Positions 57,968-64,000 of a stretch of DNA of 64,000 nt are shown here, piece after piece (positions within the stretch are counted from its first letter, which is position 1; every line of letters begins with the position of its first letter). Below the pieces are notes generated by a model. It was not told where the DNA came from and ran no database searches. It was given only the letters and a program-made list of their open reading frames with translations. The stretch is from Streptomyces chromofuscus (GTDB lineage Bacteria > Actinomycetota > Actinomycetes > Streptomycetales > Streptomycetaceae): the NCBI RefSeq assembly GCF_015160875.1, contig NZ_CP063374.1, forward strand, positions 2,294,001 through 2,358,000, written 5' to 3'. A program made the translations under genes and the position numbers.

Positions 57968-59002
57968 GTGACCACACGGCTTGCCGACATCGCCGCTCAG
58001 GCGGGGGTGAGCGAAGCGACCGTCAGCCGCGTCCTCAACGGGAAGCCTGGCGTCGCCGCCACCACCCGCCAGTCCGTGCTGGCCGCACTCGACGTGCTCG
58101 GCTACGAGCGCCCGGTGCGGCTGCGGCAGCGCAGCGCCGGTCTGGTGGGGCTGATCACCCCGGAGCTGGAGAACCCGATATTCCCCGCCCTGGCGCAGGT
58201 CATCGGCCAGGCGCTGACCCGGCAGGGCTACACCCCCGTGCTGGCCACCCAGACCCCGGGCGGCTCCACCGAGGACGAACTGACCGAGATGCTGGTCGAC
58301 CGCGGCGTGGCCGGCATCATCTACGTCTCCGGACTGCACGCCGACACCACCGCCGACATGCAGCGCTACGAGCAGCTGCGCGCGCAGGGCGTGCCGTTCG
58401 TGCTGGTCGACGGCTTCTCCCCGAAGGTGCAGGCGCCCTTCATCTCCCCCGACGACCGGGCGGCGACGACCCTGGCGGTCACCCACCTCGTCTCCCTGGG
58501 CCACACCCGGATCGGCCTGGCCCTCGGCCCGAAACGGTTCGTCCCCGTGCAGCGCAAGATCGAGGGCTTCGTGCGGGCCGTGCAGGACCAGCTGGGCCTG
58601 AGCCGGGAGACCGTCGAGTCGGAGCTCGTCCAGCACTCGCTCTACACCCTGGAGGGCGGCCAGGCCGCCGCCAACGCCCTCATCGACCGGGACTGCACCG
58701 CGGTGGTGTGCGCCAGCGACATGATGGCCCTGGGTGCCATACGGGCGGCCCGGCAGCGGGGTCTGCGGGTGCCGACGGACATCTCGGTCGTGGGCTTCGA
58801 CGACTCCCCGCTGATCGCCTTCACCGACCCGCCCCTGACCACCATCCGCAAGCCGGTCCCGGCGATGGGACAGGCGGCGGTGCGGACGTTGCTGGAGGAG
58901 ATCGGCGGGACGCCCGCGCCGCACAGCGAGTTCGTGTTCATGCCGGAGCTGGTGGTGCGCGGTTCGACCGCTTCGGCCCCCGGGGACCGAAATCGTCCCT
59001 GA
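57968..59002 (+). CDS. malR: LacI-family maltose regulator MalR/Reg1
   Basis: The 344-residue protein has a LacI helix-turn-helix at the very N-terminus (TTRLADIAAQAGVSEATVSRVLNGKPGV). A periplasmic-binding-protein-like sensor domain follows (GLVGLITPELENPIFPALAQVI, GVAGIIYVSGLHAD, DISVVGFDDSPLIAFTDPPLTTI). It matches Streptomyces MalR/Reg1, the repressor of maltose uptake and amylase genes, in length and N-terminus. GTG 57968 is chosen on family length and codon bias. ATG 57875 has a good AAGGGA site and would add 31 residues, but that stretch has poor third-position GC. TACAGT seven bases before the GTG could be the -10 of a leaderless mRNA. Confidence 0.93.
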   Translation: MTTRLADIAAQAGVSEATVSRVLNGKPGVAATTRQSVLAALDVLGYERPVRLRQRSAGLVGLITPELENPIFPALAQVIGQALTRQGYTPVLATQTPGGSTEDELTEMLVDRGVAGIIYVSGLHADTTADMQRYEQLRAQGVPFVLVDGFSPKVQAPFISPDDRAATTLAVTHLVSLGHTRIGLALGPKRFVPVQRKIEGFVRAVQDQLGLSRETVESELVQHSLYTLEGGQAAANALIDRDCTAVVCASDMMALGAIRAARQRGLRVPTDISVVGFDDSPLIAFTDPPLTTIRKPVPAMGQAAVRTLLEEIGGTPAPHSEFVFMPELVVRGSTASAPGDRNRP

Positions 59003-59132
59003 GGGGGAGCATCAGCGCCCGGGCTGATACGCGGGTACGAGGCGGGCGTCTCCCACGGCTGTAGAACATGCGTGCTGAACCCCACCCGGGGATGATCGGA
59101 GCGGCACGTCTTATCTGGCAGACTCTGTGCTC

Positions 59133-59984
59133 ATGGGTGAGACGACCGTGACGACACTGGAAGGCCGCGAAGAGGCCGTTCCGCACCCCGTCGCGGACGA
59201 CACGGGGGTGGGTTTTCTGCATCGGCTGCGCGCTCCGCGCCGGCCACGGCTCTGGTTCGAGATCCTGCTGATCGCGGTGAGTTACTGGACGTACTCACTG
59301 ATCCGCAACGCGGTCCCGGAGCAGAAGGCCGAGGCGCTGCGCAACGCGGACTGGATCTGGAAGGCCGAGCAGCACCTGGGCATCGCCGTGGAGCAGTCCG
59401 TCAACCATGCCGTCAACTCGGTGACTTGGCTCATCGTCGGCATGAACTACTACTACGCGACCCTGCACTTCGTGGTGACGCTGGGTGTGCTGGTGTGGCT
59501 CTACCGCGGCCATCCCGGCCGCTACGCGGCGACCCGCACGGTGCTGTTCGCGACGACGGGCGTGGCGCTGGTCGGTTACTACCTGTATCCCCTCGCCCCG
59601 CCCCGGTTGATGAACGGCGGCCGCTTCGTCGACACGGTCATGGTGCACCAGACGTGGGGCTCGATGGCCTCCGGCGACCTGAAGAACATGTCCAACCAGT
59701 ACGCCGCGATGCCGTCCATGCACATCGGCTGGTCGCTGTGGTGCGGCTTGACGATCTTCGCGCTGGCGAGCGTTCCGTGGGTGAGGCTGCTCGGCCTGCT
59801 CTACCCGACGCTCACCCTCGTCGTCATCGTCGCGACGGCCAACCACTTCTGGCTGGACGCGGTCGGCGGTCTGCTCTGCCTCGCCTTCGGCTACGGGGTG
59901 GCGCGCGCGTGGTACGGATCGCTGCCGCACGCGATGCCGCGCGTGGTCCACAGGCCACAGCCGCTGGTCCCGACACAGGCGTAG
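59133..59984 (+). CDS. PAP2-superfamily integral membrane phosphatase/transferase
   Basis: The 283-residue protein has about six membrane helices (first ILLIAVSYWTYSLI, then VTWLIVGMNYYYATLHFVVTLGVLVWLY). The PAP2 motifs of the inositolphosphotransferase-like subgroup are visible: NQYAAMPSMHIGWSLWCGL and ATANHFWLDAVGG. It probably acts on a lipid phosphate or transfers a phosphoalcohol head group at the membrane. ATG 59133 is two codons inside the frame; the leader is very short and lacks a ribosome site, so leaderless translation is possible. I recall it next to malR in other Streptomyces. Confidence 0.85.
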   Translation: MGETTVTTLEGREEAVPHPVADDTGVGFLHRLRAPRRPRLWFEILLIAVSYWTYSLIRNAVPEQKAEALRNADWIWKAEQHLGIAVEQSVNHAVNSVTWLIVGMNYYYATLHFVVTLGVLVWLYRGHPGRYAATRTVLFATTGVALVGYYLYPLAPPRLMNGGRFVDTVMVHQTWGSMASGDLKNMSNQYAAMPSMHIGWSLWCGLTIFALASVPWVRLLGLLYPTLTLVVIVATANHFWLDAVGGLLCLAFGYGVARAWYGSLPHAMPRVVHRPQPLVPTQA

Positions 59985-60045
59985 CCGGGCGCCGCCCCGG
60001 CCCGGGGGCGCCCGACGGCTGTCCTTCGCGGCCCGCCCGCCCGGG

Positions 60046-60114
60046 CGCACGCAACCCGCCGTCGCAGCCCGCCCCCACCCGAACGCACGCAACCCGCCGT
60101 CGCAGCCCGCCCCC
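60046..60114. repeat. 31-bp direct repeat downstream of the PAP2 gene
   Basis: A 31-bp sequence beginning CGCACGCAACCCGCCG is present exactly at 60046-60076 and 60084-60114, a 38-bp period. It occupies the gap between convergent genes. Confidence 0.75.
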
Positions 60115-60169
60115 GCCCGCGTGGACGGCCGTCGCGGGCCGTCCGCCCGGTCCCCGGCAGCACGGCGGG

Positions 60170-63163
60170 TCAGTCCTGGTAGAACAGCGACTCCACCACG
60201 GCCCGGGCCCGCCGGGCCGTGCGCCGGTAGGCATCGAGCATGTCGCCCGCGTGCCCCGGTCCGTACCCCAGATAGCGCCCCACCGCCGCCAGTTCCCGGG
60301 AGTGCGACGGGAAGGTGTCCCCGGCCCGCCCGCGCACCAGCATCACGGCGTTGCGCACGCGGGTCGCGAGCACCCATGCCTCGTCCAGGGTCGCGGTGTC
60401 CTCCGCGGAGATCAGCCCGGCCTCCCGCGCCGCCCTCAGGGCCGCACGGGTCCGGGTGGTGCGCAGTCCCGGCACCTCCCAGCCGTGCCGCAGCTGCAGC
60501 AGCTGCACGGTCCACTCGACGTCGGACAGTCCACCCGGCCCGATCTTGGTGTGCAGCTTGGGGTCGGCGCCCCGGGGCAGCCGTTCCGACTCCATCCGGG
60601 CCTTCAGCCGCCGGATCTCCCGTACGGCCTCGTCCCCCAGGCCCCGCTCCGGGTAGCGCAGCGGATCGATCAGCTCGACGAAGCGGCGGCCCAGCTCCTC
60701 GTCGCCGGCGACCGGTTCGGCACGCAGCAGGGCCTGCGACTCCCAGACGAGGGACCAGCGGCGGTAGTACGCCTCGTACGACTTGAGGGTCCGCACCAGC
60801 GGTCCGGACTTGCCTTCCGGCCGCAGGTCGGCGTCGATCAGCAGCGGTGGGTCGGCGCTCGGCAGCTGGAGCAGCCGGCGCATCTCGCTGACGACCCGGT
60901 TCGCGGCGTCGGAGGCCTCCCGCTCGTCGGCCCCGTCCTGCGGTTCGTGCACGAACAGCACGTCCGCGTCGGAGCCGTAACCCAGCTCGTGCCCGCCGAA
61001 CCGCCCCATCCCGATCATGGCGAACCGCGTCGGCAGGGTGTCCCCCCAGCCGTCCCGCACCACGGCCCGCAGCGTCCCCGCCAGCGTCGCCGCCGTCAGG
61101 TCGGACACGGCCCCGCCGACCAGGTCGACCAACGCGCCCTGGTTCGCCTCGACGGTCTGGGCCTCGGTGCCGTAGGAGCCGACGATGTCCGCGGCGGCCG
61201 TACGGAACAGTTCCCGGCGTCGTACGCCACGGGCCGCGGCGACCGCCTGCTCGCCGTCGTCGGCACGGCCTACCGCCGCGAGGATCTCCTGCTCCAGGTG
61301 GGGCCGGAGCCGTGGCTCCAGTCCCCCGCCGTCCCCGTCCCCGAGCAGGGCCACGGCCTCCGGGGCGCGCATGAGCAGGTCGGGCGCGAGCCGCCCGGCG
61401 GACAGGACGCGGGCGAGGTTCTCCGCCGCCGCGCCCTCGTCCCGCAGCAGCCGCAGATACCAGGGCGTCTTGCCCAGCGCGTCCGAGACCTTGCGGAAGT
61501 TGAGCAGGCCGGCGTCGGGATCGGCGGAGTCCGCGAACCAGCCCAGCAGCACGGGTAGCAGGGTCCGCTGGATCGCGGCCTTGCGCGTGACCCCGGACGC
61601 CAGCGCCTCCAGGTGCCGCAGGGCCGCCGCGGGATCGGCGTAGCCGAGGGCGACGAGCCGCTCGCGGGCCGCCTCGGGGCTCAACCTGACCTCGCCGGGC
61701 GCGAGTTGGGCGACCGCGTCGAGCAGGGGCCGGTAGAAGAGCTTCTCGTGCAGGCGGCGCACGACGGCGGCGTGCCGTTTCCACTCGCGGTTCAGCTCGG
61801 CGACCGGGTCGGCGCGCAGGCCCAGGGAGCGGCCGAGGCGCCGCTGGTCGGCCTCGTCCTCGGGCACGAGGTGGGTGCGGCGCAGCCGGTAGAGCTGGAT
61901 GCGGTGCTCCATGGAGCGCAGGAAGCGGTACGCGTCCGCCAGCTGCGTGGCGTCGGCCCGGCCGACGTATCCGCCCGCGGCCAGCTCCCGCAGGGCGCCC
62001 AGGGTGGACCCGCTGCGCAGCGAGGCGTCCGTCCGCCCGTGCACCAGCTGCAGCAGCTGCACGGCGAACTCGACGTCCCGCAGGCCGCCCGGGCCGAGCT
62101 TCAGTTCCCGCTCGACCTCGGCGACCGGGATGTTCTCGACCACCCGGCGCCGCATCTTCTGCACGTCGGCGACGAAGTTCTCGCGCTCGGCGGCCTGCCA
62201 CACCAGGGGGCCGACGGCGTCGACGTAGTCCGCGCCGAGTTCCAGGTCGCCGGCGACCGGGCGGGCCTTGAGCAGGGCCTGGAACTCCCAGGTCTTGGCC
62301 CAGCGCTGGTAGTAGGCGAGGTGGCTGCTGAGCGTGCGGACCAGCGGACCGTTTCTGCCCTCGGGGCGCAGGTTGGCGTCGACGGGCCAGATGGAGCCCT
62401 CGACGGTCGTCTCGGAGCAGATCCGCATCATGTGCGAGGCGAGCCGGCCGGCCGCCCGCAGTGCCTTGGCCTCGTCGGCGCCCTCGACGGCCTCCCCGAC
62501 GAAGATCACGTCCACGTCGGAGACGTAGTTCAGTTCGTTCCCGCCGCACTTGCCCATCGCGATCACCGCGAGCCGGCACAGCGCGGCGTCGTCGGGCGCG
62601 GCGTCGGACGCCAGGGCGAGGGCGCGGCGCAGCGTGGCGGTGGCCAGGTCGGCGAGTTCGGCGGCGGTCTCGGCGAGGTCGATCGTGCCGCAGACGTCGC
62701 GGGCGGCGATGGACAGCAGACAGCGCCGGTAGGCGACGCGCAGGGAGACCGGGTCGGGGGCCTCGGCCAGTCCCCGCTCGAACTCCTCGACCCCCGGATG
62801 CAGGTCGCGCGGCTCATAGGTGACCAGCGCCTGCCAGTCGCCGGCGTGCCGGGCGAGGTGGTCGGCGAGGGCGGTGGAGGCGCCGAGCACACCGAGGAGC
62901 CGGTCGCGCAGGGGCTTGGAGCCGGTCAGGGTGTCGAGCAGTTCACGGCGTGCGGTGGGGTCGGGCTGCGCCTCCAGCAGGCGGGCCAGGCCGTGCAGGG
63001 CGAGATCGGGGTCGGCGGTGGCGCCCAGCGCGTCCAGCAGGACGGGATCGTCGCGTACGGCGCCCAGCCCGGCGGTCTCCAGCAGCCGCTCGGCGGCGGA
63101 CGCGTCGGTGAAGCCGTGCCGCAGCAGCCGGGTGAAGGTACTGCTTCTGCGCCCCGGCGTCAT
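60170..63163 (-). CDS. glnE: Bifunctional glutamine synthetase adenylyltransferase/deadenylylase
   Basis: The 997-residue enzyme has two nucleotidyltransferase halves: GMGKCGGNELNYVSDVDVIF in the first and GMGRFGGHELGYGSDADVLF in the second, each with the G-S/SD-x-D metal motif. Helical domains (GlnD_UR_UTase-like) follow each. GlnE adds or removes AMP on Tyr397 of GSI, encoded by glnA in this window, and so tunes glutamine synthesis to nitrogen supply. ATG 63163 is preceded by GGGAGGGCGAGG; the frame extends upstream without coding bias. It matches the family length of about 1000 residues. Confidence 0.97.
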   Translation of the reverse strand: MTPGRRSSTFTRLLRHGFTDASAAERLLETAGLGAVRDDPVLLDALGATADPDLALHGLARLLEAQPDPTARRELLDTLTGSKPLRDRLLGVLGASTALADHLARHAGDWQALVTYEPRDLHPGVEEFERGLAEAPDPVSLRVAYRRCLLSIAARDVCGTIDLAETAAELADLATATLRRALALASDAAPDDAALCRLAVIAMGKCGGNELNYVSDVDVIFVGEAVEGADEAKALRAAGRLASHMMRICSETTVEGSIWPVDANLRPEGRNGPLVRTLSSHLAYYQRWAKTWEFQALLKARPVAGDLELGADYVDAVGPLVWQAAERENFVADVQKMRRRVVENIPVAEVERELKLGPGGLRDVEFAVQLLQLVHGRTDASLRSGSTLGALRELAAGGYVGRADATQLADAYRFLRSMEHRIQLYRLRRTHLVPEDEADQRRLGRSLGLRADPVAELNREWKRHAAVVRRLHEKLFYRPLLDAVAQLAPGEVRLSPEAARERLVALGYADPAAALRHLEALASGVTRKAAIQRTLLPVLLGWFADSADPDAGLLNFRKVSDALGKTPWYLRLLRDEGAAAENLARVLSAGRLAPDLLMRAPEAVALLGDGDGGGLEPRLRPHLEQEILAAVGRADDGEQAVAAARGVRRRELFRTAAADIVGSYGTEAQTVEANQGALVDLVGGAVSDLTAATLAGTLRAVVRDGWGDTLPTRFAMIGMGRFGGHELGYGSDADVLFVHEPQDGADEREASDAANRVVSEMRRLLQLPSADPPLLIDADLRPEGKSGPLVRTLKSYEAYYRRWSLVWESQALLRAEPVAGDEELGRRFVELIDPLRYPERGLGDEAVREIRRLKARMESERLPRGADPKLHTKIGPGGLSDVEWTVQLLQLRHGWEVPGLRTTRTRAALRAAREAGLISAEDTATLDEAWVLATRVRNAVMLVRGRAGDTFPSHSRELAAVGRYLGYGPGHAGDMLDAYRRTARRARAVVESLFYQD

Positions 63164-63227
63164 CCTCGCCCTCCCGTCCGGATCAACGTGGTACGAGCCG
63201 AGCCTAACCGGCCCGCCCCCGACAGGC

Positions 63228-63460
63228 GCCGACAAGTTCGACCGGGCCGGCCCGCGACAGGCCCCGACCGGTTACGCCGGCCCGCCCGCGACAAGCGCCG
63301 CTGTCCTCCCCCCGGCAAAGGTGCCGATGAGTCGCGCCCAGTCCACCCGCGACAGGCCCCGACCAGTTACGCCGACCCGCCCACGACAGCCGCCGAAGAC
63401 CTCCCCGCCCCGCATGCGAAAGCTGCCGACGAGTCCCGCCCAGCCCACCCTGCTGGTGCA
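63228..63460. repeat. Imperfect tandem repeat of about 95-102 bp upstream of glnE
   Basis: Copies start at about 63228, 63323 and 63425 (the third is short). Each opens GCCGA(C/T)(A/G)AGT, and the first two continue through CGCGACAGGCCCCGACC and TTACGCCG. A smaller internal repeat of CCCGC(G/C)(C/A)-type GACAGG is also present. No coding frame is supported. The glnE promoter should lie in or beside this stretch on the opposite strand. Confidence 0.6.
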
Positions 63461-63523
63461 CGCCGGTCCGCCCTGGCGGCGAACCGGCATCCCCTGCCCT
63501 GCTCCGCAGGAACTTCGTTTCCT

Positions 63524-63543
63524 CCCCGGCCTGAAGGCCGGGG
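63524..63543 (+). other. GC hairpin resembling an IS200/IS605-type right end
   Basis: CCCCGGCC-TGAA-GGCCGGGG is a perfect 8-bp stem preceded by TTTCCT and followed by TATCCAC. Hairpins of this form are familiar at the ends of IS200/IS605-type elements downstream of tnpB. No transposase is present. It could instead be a terminator or a 5' UTR hairpin of the next gene, which starts 22 bp later. Confidence 0.4.
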
Positions 63544-63564
63544 TATCCACAAAGGAGAGCCCCG

Positions 63565-64000
63565 ATGAACGGCACACCACCACAGACGCTGCTCGACGCG
63601 CGCTACAGCGACGCGACGGCCACCGCGACCCCCTGGCCCGTGGCCGAGGCGCTGCTCAAGGAGGCCGAGCTGTTCTGGATCTCGACGGTACGTCCGGACG
63701 GGCGGCCGCACGTGACGCCGCTGCCCGCCGTCTGGTCGGACGCGGCACTGCACTTCTGCACCGGCCCCGAGGAGCGCAAGGCACGCAACCTCGCCGGGAA
63801 TCCGCACGTCGTCCTGACCACGGGCACCAACCTCTGGAACAGCGGCTACGACCTGGTCGTCGAGGGTGAGGCGGTCCGCGTGACCGACGACGGCCGGCTG
63901 CGCGAACTGGCGGCGGCCTGGGAGGCGAAGTACGGCGACTTCTGGCGGTTCGAGGTGCGGGACGGCTGCTTCCACCACGGCCCGGGACACGCGTACGTCT
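63565..64000 (+). CDS. Pyridoxamine 5'-phosphate oxidase-fold protein (partial, right edge)
   Basis: The first 145 codons are present. LKEAELFWISTVRPDGRPHVTPLPAVW is the split-barrel flavin/F420-binding start typical of this superfamily. FCTGPEERKARNLAGNPHVVLTTG and GYDLVVEGEAVRVTDDGRLREL follow. Members bind FMN, F420 or heme; the cofactor cannot be fixed from this part, though the pattern is like actinobacterial F420-dependent proteins. AAAGGAGAG precedes ATG 63565. The C-terminus is outside the window. Confidence 0.88.
   Translation, partial: MNGTPPQTLLDARYSDATATATPWPVAEALLKEAELFWISTVRPDGRPHVTPLPAVWSDAALHFCTGPEERKARNLAGNPHVVLTTGTNLWNSGYDLVVEGEAVRVTDDGRLRELAAAWEAKYGDFWRFEVRDGCFHHGPGHAYV

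Overview
The window is high-GC actinobacterial DNA, almost certainly a Streptomyces core-chromosome segment. Genes use GTG starts freely, third codon positions are nearly all G or C, and the gene order (aceE, lipB-lipA, a DUF4191 gene, an RDD gene, glnA, htpX-pspAB, glnII, an OmpR-type regulator, a two-component pair, pullulanase, aglA-malGFE, malR, glnE) is the order I recall from the S. coelicolor SCO2180-SCO2235 region. That comparison is from memory, not from a search.

Left part (1-16 kb): the end of a GntR-type regulator and the E1 subunit of pyruvate dehydrogenase, with a perfect 17-bp palindrome between them; a WYL regulator; a DUF4240 protein; a peptidoglycan-recognition amidase; a MarP-like membrane serine protease; a GNAT acetyltransferase; an epimerase-like protein; a FAD oxidoreductase; an NsdA-like HTH/TPR regulator; then the lipoate genes lipB and lipA. 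The lipoate genes fit the pyruvate dehydrogenase gene, because lipoyl groups are the cofactor of the E2 partner.

Middle (15.9-26 kb): a complete type II polyketide cluster of spore-pigment (whiE/sch) type. Seven genes on the minus strand (ORFI, cupin, ketosynthase, chain-length factor, ACP, aromatase, TcmI-type cyclase) are tightly packed or overlapping. A divergent FAD hydroxylase (ORFVIII) and a convergent O-methyltransferase flank them. The cluster, with a secreted beta-helix gene, lies between the DUF4191 gene and the RDD/glnA pair, which I remember as adjacent in S. coelicolor. Its right edge is a 740-bp array of about 20 tandem units of roughly 37 bp.

Nitrogen block (26-36.4 kb and 60.2-63.2 kb): glnA (GSI, with Tyr397 as adenylylation site), glnII (GSII), a GlnRII-like regulator preceded by a 40-codon ORF, and glnE, the adenylyltransferase that acts on GSI. 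Both synthetase genes have a four-half-site GlnR box with the expected 11-bp period. Between them are htpX-pspAB, several small membrane or secreted proteins, a twice-frameshifted pseudogene and an ArsC-family reductase.

36.5-45.3 kb: an NAD-dependent epimerase whose 3' end runs into an 18-bp coding minisatellite, a LuxR-family two-component pair, a secreted DUF1996 protein, a lipoprotein, an unusual protein combining a degenerate sigma-like N-terminus with a membrane anchor and an exported domain, a TetR regulator and a small tautomerase.

45.3-59 kb: an alpha-glucan utilisation block. An 1802-residue secreted amylase/pullulanase and a secreted alpha-amylase degrade polymer outside the cell, MalEFG imports maltodextrins, and AglA hydrolyses them inside. 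The divergent LacI-type MalR is the likely regulator. A 12-bp motif, GAARSNYCTTGC, occurs upstream of pullulanase, amylase, malE and malR. No transport ATPase is present; in this genus the shared MsiK is encoded elsewhere. The right end holds a PAP2-type membrane protein, glnE and the start of a pyridoxamine-oxidase-fold protein.
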